Assembly (NCBI GenBank): GCA_029884455.1
Contig: JAOUHU010000009.1
Span: forward strand, 17,498 to 81,497
Source: Gammaproteobacteria bacterium
Lineage (GTDB): Bacteria > Pseudomonadota > Gammaproteobacteria > Steroidobacterales > Woeseiaceae
Direction: 5' to 3'
Length of the DNA: 64,000 nucleotides
The notes beneath the pieces are model-generated. The model made no database searches. It was given only the letters and a program-made list of their open reading frames with translations, and was not told the origin of the DNA. This document shows, piece after piece, positions 21,127 through 29,360 of this stretch (position 1 is the stretch's first letter; every line of letters starts with the position of its first letter). Made by a program: the position numbers and the translations under genes.

Positions 21127-21822
21127 ATGACTGCGACCAAGATACTGATTGTTGAAGACGAAGCGCCGATTCGAGAGATGATTGCCTTTCACCTCGGGCG
21201 AGCCGGTTTTGTCGCAATCGAGGCTGCAAATTGTCGGGATGCGCGTGAACTGCTGGCGAATGAGCGACCTGACCTGGCGCTGGTGGACTGGATGCTGCCG
21301 GACATGAGCGGCCTGGAGCTTACCCGGATGCTGAAACGGGATCGGGCGAATGATGACCTGGCGATCATCATGCTGACAGCGCGTGCCGACGAGTACGACA
21401 AGGTCGCTGGCCTGGAGGGTGGTGCCGACGATTACATCACCAAGCCATTCTCGCCGCGTGAGCTGGTTGCAAGAATCCAGGCGGTGCTGCGACGAGCCGG
21501 CCATATTGACGACGAGCCGCTGGTCGCGGGTGATTTGCACCTCGATGCCGCCGGACATCGGGTGAGTGTCAATGGCAAGGAAATTCGGCTCGGACCCACA
21601 GAGTATCGGTTGCTGCATTTTCTTATGACCCACCCGGACCGGGTTTTCAGCCGGGCGCAGTTGCTGGACCGCGTCTGGGGCGCCAACGTCTATATAGAAG
21701 AGCGTACCGTCGATGTGCACGTGCGCCGTCTGCGCAAGGCACTCGCGGCCGGGGCGGGCGCGCAATACATTCAGACCGTGCGCGGCGCCGGCTATCGATT
21801 TTCGGCCAAAGACAAGAGCTGA
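21127..21822 (+). CDS. phoB: Phosphate regulon response regulator PhoB
   Basis: OmpR-family regulator of 231 residues. The receiver domain has acidic pocket residues Glu10 and Asp11, phosphorylation site Asp54 (LVDWMLPDMSG) and Lys106 (YITKPFSPREL). The C-terminal winged helix carries EYRLLHFLMTHPDRVFSRAQ and ERTVDVHVRRLRKAL. The DWMLPDMSG motif is typical of PhoB rather than other OmpR-type proteins. The track ORF is 14 codons too long. phoR follows after 6 bp. It should activate the porin and pst promoters, which carry candidate Pho boxes in this window. Confidence 0.95.
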   Translation: MTATKILIVEDEAPIREMIAFHLGRAGFVAIEAANCRDARELLANERPDLALVDWMLPDMSGLELTRMLKRDRANDDLAIIMLTARADEYDKVAGLEGGADDYITKPFSPRELVARIQAVLRRAGHIDDEPLVAGDLHLDAAGHRVSVNGKEIRLGPTEYRLLHFLMTHPDRVFSRAQLLDRVWGANVYIEERTVDVHVRRLRKALAAGAGAQYIQTVRGAGYRFSAKDKS

Positions 21823-21828
21823 CCGCGT

Positions 21829-23118
21829 GTGAGTGAGTCGGGGCGAAAAGTAGTCATTGGCATCGGCCTGCTGTTGGCCACTGGTGCGCTGATCGGTTGG
21901 AGCTATGGCCACGTTGAGCGCGGCCTGTTGATTGCGGCACTGCTGATATTGGTCTGGATGCTACGCAGTCTTATTATCTTCGAACGCTCGATTCATAGCG
22001 GCGAGTTCAACGCCTTCCAGTATGGCGATGGCATCTGGCAGCAAATGGCGTCGCGATTTCGTTACGAGCGTGACCGCGGTGACCGGTACAAAAGCCAGCG
22101 ATTGCAATTGCTGAAGGAAATCCGCAGATCGACGCGCGCCATGCCGGATGGCGCTATTATTCTCGATGAACAGCTGGAGATCATTACCTGTAACCGGGCA
22201 GCAAAAACCCTGGTCGGGCTGAAACCGAAGAAAGACCGTGGCCAACGGGTCGACAACATCATTCGCGATCCTGCGTTAACCGAGCTGCTGCGGGCCGACG
22301 ACCCGACCATGACGGTCGATATCGAATCGCCGATGCAGGACAGCGCCTGGCTGAATTGTCGCCTGGTGCCCTACGGGGCGGGCCAGAAATTATTGATCAT
22401 TCGGGATGTTACTGAGCGCATTCGGCTGAACAAGATGCGGCGGGATTTCGTCGCCAATGCCTCGCACGAATTGCGCTCGCCGTTGACGGTTATTTGCGGA
22501 TACCTCGACAGTTTGGCCGGTGATGCTGCCGTGCCGGAGGACCTGCGGCAGCCGATCCTGCAGATGCAGGCGCAGGCGCAACGCATGTCCATCATAGTTG
22601 CAGACCTGATGCAATTGTCGCGGGTCGAGAGCAGCGGCCGTGCCGGCGACGAGGAACATGTCGACGTCACAGCTGTCCTGACGGCGGCTGCGCGTGCCTA
22701 TGCGGGCCTGGAGTCGTCGCCGGACATCCAGGTTGAGGGCGACGCGTCGATCCGGATTCTCGGCATCACTCGTGAAATCGAGTCCGTCGTGGCGAACCTG
22801 ATTTCAAACGCGGTCCGGCATACACCTAAATCCGGGCACCTTAAGCTGTGCTGGCGCAAGGCAGAAAATGGTGCCGAACTTATCGTCAGCGACGATGGCG
22901 AGGGTATCGCCGAGGAACATATACCGCGATTGACCGAAAGGTTTTTTCGCGTCGATCGCGGCCGCAGCCGCGAGGGTGGCGGCATCGGACTGGGCCTGGC
23001 CATCGTCAAGCACATCCTGCAGCGGCACGATGCGCGGCTCGAGATCAGCAGTACGCCGGGCCAGGGCAGCGAGTTTCGTTGCTGTTTTCCCGCGGCGCGC
23101 ATTTCCGCGGCAACGTAG
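21829..23118 (+). CDS. phoR: Phosphate regulon sensor histidine kinase PhoR
   Basis: Membrane kinase of 429 residues. Two closely spaced hydrophobic helices (about 8-25 and 31-50) leave almost no periplasmic domain, as in PhoR generally. A PAS domain (about 105-195), the H-box with His213 (FVANASHELRSPLTV) and an ATPase domain with N-box NLISNAVRHT and the GGGIGLGLAIVKHI G-box follow. It starts at GTG 6 bp after phoB. Signal input is expected through PhoU and the Pst transporter, both encoded downstream. Confidence 0.95.
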   Translation: MSESGRKVVIGIGLLLATGALIGWSYGHVERGLLIAALLILVWMLRSLIIFERSIHSGEFNAFQYGDGIWQQMASRFRYERDRGDRYKSQRLQLLKEIRRSTRAMPDGAIILDEQLEIITCNRAAKTLVGLKPKKDRGQRVDNIIRDPALTELLRADDPTMTVDIESPMQDSAWLNCRLVPYGAGQKLLIIRDVTERIRLNKMRRDFVANASHELRSPLTVICGYLDSLAGDAAVPEDLRQPILQMQAQAQRMSIIVADLMQLSRVESSGRAGDEEHVDVTAVLTAAARAYAGLESSPDIQVEGDASIRILGITREIESVVANLISNAVRHTPKSGHLKLCWRKAENGAELIVSDDGEGIAEEHIPRLTERFFRVDRGRSREGGGIGLGLAIVKHILQRHDARLEISSTPGQGSEFRCCFPAARISAAT

Positions 23119-23131
23119 TTTTGTCACAAAA

Positions 23132-23152
23132 ATGCAATATTTCGGTCACCAT
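23132..23152 (+). promoter_or_regulatory. Candidate Pho box upstream of the porin gene
   Basis: ATGCAATATTTCGGTCACCAT matches the pstS upstream motif at 16 of 21 positions. In both promoters the CGGTmAC half begins 17 bases before a -10-like hexamer (here TACAAA at 23160-23165). An extra TTGTCAC lies exactly 11 bp further upstream (23121), the PhoB repeat period. Two TTTCGAAA palindromes (23152 and 23187) are also present. Confidence 0.5.
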
Positions 23153-23211
23153 TTCGAAATACAAAGCCCGTAGCTTGTCGTCACAATTTCGAAACAGGGA
23201 CATGACTTGCA

Positions 23212-24309
23212 ATGAAACTGATACATGGCACGTGCGTTGCGTTAATTTCGTTGATGCTGCTGGCGCCCGCATCGAACGCGGCGGAAGAGAACTGGGCGGA
23301 TCGAATCACTTTCAGTGGCGACTTGCGGCTGCGTTATGAAGTCATCGAACTGGAACTGGCTGAAAAGCGCGATCGGGCCCGGTACCGCGCACGCCTGGCA
23401 ATGGCCATGCAGGCCAGCGACTCGGTGAGCCTGGTTATGCAGCTTGCATCCGGTGCCGAGGATCCGGTGTCCAGGAACGTCACCTTTGACGGCGGTTTTT
23501 CCGGCGACGACATTGGCTTCGACCTGGTTTATGCGGACTGGACCGCGGCCGAAGGCCTGCACGTATTGGCAGGCAAGATGAAGAACCCCCTGTACCGGGC
23601 TGGCGGCAATTCGATGACCTGGGACAGTGACCTGAACCCGGAGGGCCTGGCGCTGACCTACAGCAAGGGACTGTTTTTCGGTACCGCCGGCCGATTCTGG
23701 GTCGAGGAGCGTGCCAGCGACGACGACTCAACACTGACAGCCGTGCAGCTGGGTGGCAAATTCGATGTCACGGAGAACGCCGTAATCACCGCTGGCGTTG
23801 GCTATTTCGCCTTCAGTAATACGGTCGGTAACACTCCGTTCTACAACGGCTTGCCAAAAGGTAACTCGGTTGACACACAACTCCTGTATCTCTACGAATA
23901 CAAGGACACCGAAGTATTTCTGCAATTCGATACCAAGGTCGGTGACATGCCGCTGCAACTTTTCGCGCATACCACGCGCAATGGCGAGGTTGACGAGCAG
24001 GACAACGGCCTGGCATACGGCGCCAGGCTGGGGTCAGCCAAAGACCCGGGCCAGTGGGAAGTTGCACTGGCCTACCACGACATCGAAGCGGATTCGCTGC
24101 TTGGTACTTTCAACGATTCGGACTTCGGTGGCGGTGGCACGGGCGCAAATGGGCTTATTTTCAAGACCAGGTATGTCGTGGCGAAAAATATCGCGCTGGC
24201 CGGCAGCTACTTCAGCAACACGGTCAACGCCAATTCCTCGAGCATTTCAAGCCTGCCCGAACTGGACTATGATCGGTTGCAACTCGACGTCGAATTCAGG
24301 TTTAACTAA
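23212..24309 (+). CDS. Putative outer-membrane porin of the phosphate regulon
   Basis: Protein of 365 residues with a signal peptide (MKLIHGTCVALISLMLLAPAS, cleavage near SNAAEE) and a mature part of amphipathic beta strands ending in FRFN. It is a beta-barrel porin of the 'putative porin' type (DLRLRYEVIELE, AEGLHVLAGKMKNPLY, GARLGSAKDPGQWEVALAY). It is not close to OprP/OprO at the motif level, so phosphate selectivity cannot be read. Its position between phoR and phoU and the Pho-box-like promoter suggest phosphate-controlled expression. Confidence 0.82.
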   Translation: MKLIHGTCVALISLMLLAPASNAAEENWADRITFSGDLRLRYEVIELELAEKRDRARYRARLAMAMQASDSVSLVMQLASGAEDPVSRNVTFDGGFSGDDIGFDLVYADWTAAEGLHVLAGKMKNPLYRAGGNSMTWDSDLNPEGLALTYSKGLFFGTAGRFWVEERASDDDSTLTAVQLGGKFDVTENAVITAGVGYFAFSNTVGNTPFYNGLPKGNSVDTQLLYLYEYKDTEVFLQFDTKVGDMPLQLFAHTTRNGEVDEQDNGLAYGARLGSAKDPGQWEVALAYHDIEADSLLGTFNDSDFGGGGTGANGLIFKTRYVVAKNIALAGSYFSNTVNANSSSISSLPELDYDRLQLDVEFRFN

Positions 24310-24325
24310 GCAGGTCTACCCAAGC

Positions 24326-25033
24326 ATGCAAGCATCTGACCTAACTCAGCACATCTCGCGGCGCTTTAACGAGGATCTGGAAGAGCTGCGTAACAAGGTA
24401 ATGGCGATGGGCGGTCTCGTTGAGTCGCAACTGTCGAAAGCAATAGCCGCCGTTGTCAGCGGCGACAGCGAGCTCGGGCTGGAAGTCGCCAACGACGACT
24501 ACAAGGTGAATGCTCTTGAGGTCAGTATTGATGAAGGTTGCAGCCGCATCCTTGCAACGCGCGCCCCGGCGGCGGGTGACCTGCGGCTGATTGTTGCGAT
24601 CATCAAGACTATTACCGATCTTGAACGCATTGGTGACGAGGCCGAAAAAATCGGCTTCCTTGCCTCGCGACTTGCGGCCATGGACCGGCCACCGGATTCG
24701 TACCGCGAACTGAAGACGCTGGGCATGCATGTGCTGCAAATGCTGCGCGATTCGATGAATGCATTTGCACGACTGGATGATGCGGCGTCGATCAAAATCG
24801 TGCACGAGGACGAACGAGTCGACGATGAATACGAGGCAATCCAGCGCCAGTGCATTACGTTCATGATGGAGGACCCACGAACAATCAAGCGTGTTATGAA
24901 CGTGACCTGGGCGGCACGCTCGCTGGAACGGATCGGCGATCACACCAAGAACATTTGCGAGTATGTAATTTACATGGTGCAGGGCCGCGACGTCCGGCAT
25001 ACTGACCTGTCTGAGTCTGCACCGGAAAAATGA
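24326..25033 (+). CDS. phoU: Phosphate signalling protein PhoU
   Basis: Helical protein of 235 residues made of two three-helix repeats. It mediates between PstSCAB and PhoR, keeping PhoR in phosphatase mode when phosphate is plentiful. Family signatures are the N-terminal HISRRFNEDLEELRNKVMAM, TDLERIGDEAEKIG and its repeat RSLERIGDHTKNICEYVIYM, whose acidic residues bind metal clusters. The ATG at 24326 lies 528 bp inside the track ORF. It sits 16 bp after the porin gene, not after pstB as in E. coli. Confidence 0.95.
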   Translation: MQASDLTQHISRRFNEDLEELRNKVMAMGGLVESQLSKAIAAVVSGDSELGLEVANDDYKVNALEVSIDEGCSRILATRAPAAGDLRLIVAIIKTITDLERIGDEAEKIGFLASRLAAMDRPPDSYRELKTLGMHVLQMLRDSMNAFARLDDAASIKIVHEDERVDDEYEAIQRQCITFMMEDPRTIKRVMNVTWAARSLERIGDHTKNICEYVIYMVQGRDVRHTDLSESAPEK

Positions 25034-25040
25034 AACGACC

Positions 25041-25535
25041 GTGGTCCTGCCGGCAAAACGCGTACTGAATTTCGCAGCCTTCCTGGCCTGCGCCGGCATG
25101 ATGGCTTTCGCGCTGTTTGCGCAGCATGTGCTGCTTCTGGAACCGTGTCCGCTTTGCGTACTGCAACGAGTGGCTGTGATTGGCAGCGGCATTGCGTTCC
25201 TGGTCCTGGCGCTGTGCAACAGGAATTCTGGCTGGGTACAGCGAATTTTTCTTGCGTTGCTCGGACTGTTTTCTCTGGGTGGCCTGGTCGTGGCCGGCCG
25301 GCACGTCTGGCTGCAGCATTTACCGCCCGACAAGGTGCCATCCTGCGGGCCCGGTCTCGGCTACATGCTGGACAATTTCCCATTCGCGGACGCGCTGAAG
25401 ATGGTGTTCACGGGGTCGGGAGAGTGCGCCAAGATCGACTGGTCGCTGCTTGGAATTTCGATGCCCGGCTGGGTATTCATTGCGTTGCTTACGCTGCTGG
25501 TTTTCGGCCTGTGGAATAATCTGGCACGTTCCTAG
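25041..25535 (+). CDS. dsbB: Disulfide bond formation protein DsbB
   Basis: Four-helix inner-membrane protein of 164 residues that reoxidises DsbA and passes electrons to quinone. The first redox pair is Cys36-Cys39 (EPCPLC) and the second Cys102 and Cys129 (PSCGPGL, GECAKI), on the two periplasmic loops. Four hydrophobic segments are visible. It starts at GTG 7 bp after phoU, so it is probably co-transcribed with it. There is no obvious link to phosphate. Confidence 0.93.
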   Translation: MVLPAKRVLNFAAFLACAGMMAFALFAQHVLLLEPCPLCVLQRVAVIGSGIAFLVLALCNRNSGWVQRIFLALLGLFSLGGLVVAGRHVWLQHLPPDKVPSCGPGLGYMLDNFPFADALKMVFTGSGECAKIDWSLLGISMPGWVFIALLTLLVFGLWNNLARS

Positions 25536-25556
25536 CTTGCGCTTTGCTGCAACGGA

Positions 25557-26729
25557 TCAGTCGGCGTTCGGCCGCAATAGCAGCAGCTCCATGATACGAC
25601 GGTACATGGACGTCAGCGTGATGACATCGCCGATCGCAACATGTTCATCGATCTTGTGGATTGTTGCGTTGACCGGGCCAAGCTCGACGACGTCGGTTCC
25701 GGCCGGTGCGATAAAGCGGCCATCCGACGTGCCACCGCCCGTGGACAGGAGCGGTGCCTTGCCGGTGTGTTCCTGAATTGCGGTCTTCACTGCCTCGATG
25801 AGATCGCCGGCCGCGGTGAGGAACGGTTCACCGGACAGGTGCCACTTGAGTTCATAGTCAAGATCATGTGCCGCGAACACCGCCTCGACTCGCGCCTGCA
25901 GGGTTTGGTAGGTCCACTCGGTGGAATAGCGGAAATTGAAACGCGCCTTGAGTTCGGCCGGGGTGACATTCGGAAAACCAGTTCCGGCCTGAAGGTCGAC
26001 GACCTGAAAGCTCGTGGGCGGGAAAAATTCATTACCCCGGTCCCACTCGATCGTATGCAGTTCAGCCAGCAGCGGTGCGAAGCGCCGGATCGGGTTGTCC
26101 GCCAGTTGCGGGTAGGCTACGTGCCCCTGAATGCCGCGCACCGTCAGTTTGCCGCTGAGTGAGCCGCGCCGGCCGATGCGGACCATATCGCCGAGCTGGC
26201 CGTCGCTGGAGGGTTCACCCAGTACGCACCAATCGATGTGCTCGCCGCGTGCCTGCAGTGTCTCAACCACGCGCAGCGTGCCGTCACGAGCGCACCCTTC
26301 CTCGTCGCTGGTAATCAGGACCGCAAGGCTGCCGGCGTACTCCGGGTTGGCGGCGATAAACTGCTCGATTGCCACAATCATGGCGGCAAGCCCGCTTTTC
26401 ATGTCTGCTGCGCCGCGGCCATACAGGCTGCCGCCGCGGACGGTCGGTTCGAATGGCGGCGAGCTCCAGTCGCTCTCGAGACCCGGTGGCACGACATCGG
26501 TATGCCCGGCGAAGCACAACACCGGGCCAGATTCGCCGCGTCGCGCGTACAGGTTGCTGACCTCGGCAAAGGGCATGCACTCGCATTTGAACCCCAGCGC
26601 GGCGAGCCGCTCGGCAAGTATTGGCTGGCAGCCGGCATCGTCTGGCGTGACTGAACGACAACGCAACAGTGACCGCAGCAGTGCCATACTTGGATGCTCG
26701 AGCTGGTCTTTATCCGGACTTTCAGTCAA
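25557..26729 (-). CDS. dapE: Succinyl-diaminopimelate desuccinylase
   Basis: M20-family dizinc hydrolase that makes LL-diaminopimelate for lysine and peptidoglycan. It shows the metal motif CFAGHTDVVPPG, GRGAADMKSG and LITSDEEG, plus a C-terminal LSTGGGTSDGRFIAP. From the TTG at 26729 (GAGGG upstream) it has 390 residues. An internal ATG at 26685-26687 gives 376, closer to the usual 375, and aligns better with the E. coli start, so the true start is uncertain. It faces pstS across a 166-bp shared promoter region. dapD lies 5 kb away. Confidence 0.94.
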   Translation of the reverse strand: MTESPDKDQLEHPSMALLRSLLRCRSVTPDDAGCQPILAERLAALGFKCECMPFAEVSNLYARRGESGPVLCFAGHTDVVPPGLESDWSSPPFEPTVRGGSLYGRGAADMKSGLAAMIVAIEQFIAANPEYAGSLAVLITSDEEGCARDGTLRVVETLQARGEHIDWCVLGEPSSDGQLGDMVRIGRRGSLSGKLTVRGIQGHVAYPQLADNPIRRFAPLLAELHTIEWDRGNEFFPPTSFQVVDLQAGTGFPNVTPAELKARFNFRYSTEWTYQTLQARVEAVFAAHDLDYELKWHLSGEPFLTAAGDLIEAVKTAIQEHTGKAPLLSTGGGTSDGRFIAPAGTDVVELGPVNATIHKIDEHVAIGDVITLTSMYRRIMELLLLRPNAD

Positions 26730-26814
26730 TTCTCAGTAACCCTCATAACTATAAGAAAATGCTACAAAAAAAGGAAAAGCCTGAGTCGACCATGGGAGCA
26801 TCATTGGCACCCGA

Positions 26815-26835
26815 TTGCAACAATTCGGTAACAAT
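26815..26835 (+). promoter_or_regulatory. Candidate Pho box upstream of pstS
   Basis: TTGCAACAATTCGGTAACAAT is two 11-bp near-direct repeats. The CGGTAAC half starts 17 bp before a -10-like TATGCT (26843-26848), the same geometry as the porin promoter. It ends 60 bp before the pstS GTG. PhoB boxes are direct repeats with an 11-bp period covering the -35 region, which fits. Confidence 0.55.
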
Positions 26836-26895
26836 CCATCGCTATGCTGTGCGCAGCCTGAACGTCGGGCCTGCTTTCCATAACGGAGGAAATTC

Positions 26896-27960
26896 GTGGC
26901 AAACAAAAGTACAGCGTTGGCAACATTCACCTGTGGCCTGATCCTGGCCGCATTATGCGGCACGGCCGGCGCACAGTCAGCCCGCGATCATATCTACATT
27001 GTCGGTTCGTCGACGGTTTATCCATTTTCCACGGTTGTTGCCGAGCGTTTCGGACGTGGCAGCGATTTCAAAACGCCAAAGGTCGAGTCCACCGGCACCG
27101 GAGGCGGCCTGAAACTTTTTTGTGACGGTGTCGGCGTCGACTATCCGGATATTGCGAACGCCTCACGCGCAATTAAAGCATCCGAATTGGCGAGTTGTGC
27201 GGCGAACGGCGTTGATGACGTGATCGAAGTCAAGATCGGTTACGACGGCATCGTGCTCGCAAATTCACAGCGTGCGCCGTCGATGGCCTTATCACGATTG
27301 GAAATATTTCTTGCGCTGGCCAAGCAGATACCGGGCGAAGGCGTGCATGAGCTGGTCGACAATCCACACCGGCTCTGGTCGGACATTAACCCGGCATTGC
27401 CGGCGACGCGTATCGAGGTACTTGGTCCACCACCAACCTCGGGCACGCGGGATGCATTCGTCGAACTTGCAATGGAAGGCGGTTGTTCGGCGATTGCCTG
27501 GATCAAGGAATTGAAAAATACCGATGAGGCTCGCTACCGCTCCATATGTCACTCCATTCGCGAGGATGGCGCGTACGTGGAAGCCGGCGAAAACGATAAT
27601 CTGATCGTGCAGAAGCTCGACGCGAACCTCAGCGCGATGGGCATTTTCGGCTTCAGCTTTCTTGACCAGAACGCGGAGCTGGTGCGTGGTGCCGCCGTAG
27701 ACGGCATAGTACCAAGCTTTGACGCAATCGCGGATGGCTCCTACCCGGTGGCCCGGCCGTTGTATTTTTATGTGAAGAAGACGCACGTCGATGTCATCCC
27801 CGGATTACGCGGTTTTCTGCGCGAGTTTTCCAGCGAACGGGCCTGGGGTGATGACGGCTACCTGTCCGAGCGTGGACTGATTCCGATGCCGGCCGAGGAA
27901 CGTGCCCTGGTAGCGGCAACTGTGCGCGATTTGGTGCCAATGGACGTGGCGAGTAATTAA
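26896..27960 (+). CDS. pstS: Phosphate ABC transporter substrate-binding protein
   Basis: Periplasmic binding protein of 354 residues. The GTG start follows GGAGG, then a signal peptide ending near TAGAQSA. The phosphate-binding N-terminus is IYIVGSSTVYPFSTVVAERF, with the VESTGTGGGLKLFCDGVG and PPPTSGTRDAFVELAMEGGC loops that contact the anion. It belongs to the larger PstS subfamily in which the mature protein starts directly at the GSSTVYP strand. First gene of pstSCAB, preceded by a Pho-box candidate. Confidence 0.93.
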   Translation: MANKSTALATFTCGLILAALCGTAGAQSARDHIYIVGSSTVYPFSTVVAERFGRGSDFKTPKVESTGTGGGLKLFCDGVGVDYPDIANASRAIKASELASCAANGVDDVIEVKIGYDGIVLANSQRAPSMALSRLEIFLALAKQIPGEGVHELVDNPHRLWSDINPALPATRIEVLGPPPTSGTRDAFVELAMEGGCSAIAWIKELKNTDEARYRSICHSIREDGAYVEAGENDNLIVQKLDANLSAMGIFGFSFLDQNAELVRGAAVDGIVPSFDAIADGSYPVARPLYFYVKKTHVDVIPGLRGFLREFSSERAWGDDGYLSERGLIPMPAEERALVAATVRDLVPMDVASN

Positions 27961-27971
27961 CCGGGCAGAAG

Positions 27972-29360
27972 ATGCAGGGCAACACTCTCATACTGATTCT
28001 GGCCGCAACCAGCGTCGTGGCCTTTTTCATGGGGCGAGCCCGCTCGCTCAAGCTTGCCGGCGCGCCGCGGATTCGCGGCGCGCTGCATTCCTTGCCCGGC
28101 TATTACGGTTATTTCACCGCGATCTGGTGCCTGCTGCCGGCGTTGCTGGTGCTGTCATTGTGGCTGAGCCTGGAGTCACGCCTGATTATTGCTTTACTGG
28201 TGGAGCAGTTGCCTGCCGCGCAGCAGGCTTTGTCGGCTGGCGAACTGAATCTCTTGCTGAATAATATCCAGAACCTGGCCAATGGCGACGCGATCAGCGG
28301 TACCGCCGACGCGATGCTGCAGGACGCCGCCAGCCGGTACTCAAGTTACATGATCGCCAGCCGCCGCTTGCTTGCGGTAGTGACGCTGGCGGTGGCAGGG
28401 ATTGGCGGTGTGCTGGCCTGGCGGCGCGTCCATCCGGCACTGCGGGCGCGCAACAAGGTCGAGCAGATCGTGCTGGTCTTGCTGGTGGCAGCGTCGAGTA
28501 TTGCGATCCTGACGACCATCGGCATCGTGCTGTCGGTGGTGTTCGAAGCACTGCGGTTCTTCCAGAAAGTACCGTTATCAGAATTCCTGTTTGGGCTGAA
28601 CTGGAGTCCGCAGACGGCGATACGCGCCGACCAGGTCGGGTCATCCGGCAGTTTTGGTGCGCTGCCGCTGTTTGCGGGCACACTATTGATTACCAGCATT
28701 GCAATGGTGGTAGCAGTTCCGGTTGGCCTGATGACCGCGATCTACCTGGCGGAATATTCGTCGCGCGCAGTGCGTGCGGCCGCCAAACCGTTGCTCGAAA
28801 TCCTGGCCGGAATACCGACAGTGGTTTACGGTTTTTTTGCTGCACTCACGGTGGCGCCCTGGGTACGGCGAGCTGGCGAGGCGCTGGGACTGGAAGTTGC
28901 GTCCGAGAGCGCACTTGCAGCGGGCCTGGTCATGGGTGTCATGATCATTCCGCTGGTCTCGTCACTGACGGATGACGCTATCAACGCGGTGCCCAGTGCC
29001 ATGCGCGACGGTGCGCTGGGGCTTGGCTCGACCCGCTCCGAGACCATGCGCAAGGTGATTTTGCCGGCGGCGTTGCCGGGTATTGTCGGCGGGGTCCTGC
29101 TTGCCATCTCGCGCGCGATCGGCGAAACCATGATCGTGGTGATGGCAGCCGGCCTGGCCGCCAACCTGACCGCAAACCCGTTTGCAGCAGTTACCACGGT
29201 CACGGTGCAGATCGTGACATTGCTGGTTGGTGACCAGGAATTCGACAGCGCCAAAACCCTGGCCGCGTTCGCGCTCGGCCTGATGCTTTTTACGGTAACC
29301 CTGAGCCTCAATGTTGTGGGGCTGCGCGTGGTGCGCAAGTATCGAGAGCAGTATGAGTGA
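27972..29360 (+). CDS. pstC: Phosphate ABC transporter permease PstC
   Basis: Inner-membrane permease of 462 residues, much longer than the roughly 320 of E. coli PstC. The extra N-terminal part has additional hydrophobic helices and a soluble insert (about residues 65-130), a known larger subtype. The C-terminal core carries the permease EAA loop (AMRDGALGLGSTRSETMRKVILPAALPGIVGG). It starts 12 bp after pstS and its stop overlaps the pstA start by 8 bases. Confidence 0.92.
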   Translation: MQGNTLILILAATSVVAFFMGRARSLKLAGAPRIRGALHSLPGYYGYFTAIWCLLPALLVLSLWLSLESRLIIALLVEQLPAAQQALSAGELNLLLNNIQNLANGDAISGTADAMLQDAASRYSSYMIASRRLLAVVTLAVAGIGGVLAWRRVHPALRARNKVEQIVLVLLVAASSIAILTTIGIVLSVVFEALRFFQKVPLSEFLFGLNWSPQTAIRADQVGSSGSFGALPLFAGTLLITSIAMVVAVPVGLMTAIYLAEYSSRAVRAAAKPLLEILAGIPTVVYGFFAALTVAPWVRRAGEALGLEVASESALAAGLVMGVMIIPLVSSLTDDAINAVPSAMRDGALGLGSTRSETMRKVILPAALPGIVGGVLLAISRAIGETMIVVMAAGLAANLTANPFAAVTTVTVQIVTLLVGDQEFDSAKTLAAFALGLMLFTVTLSLNVVGLRVVRKYREQYE

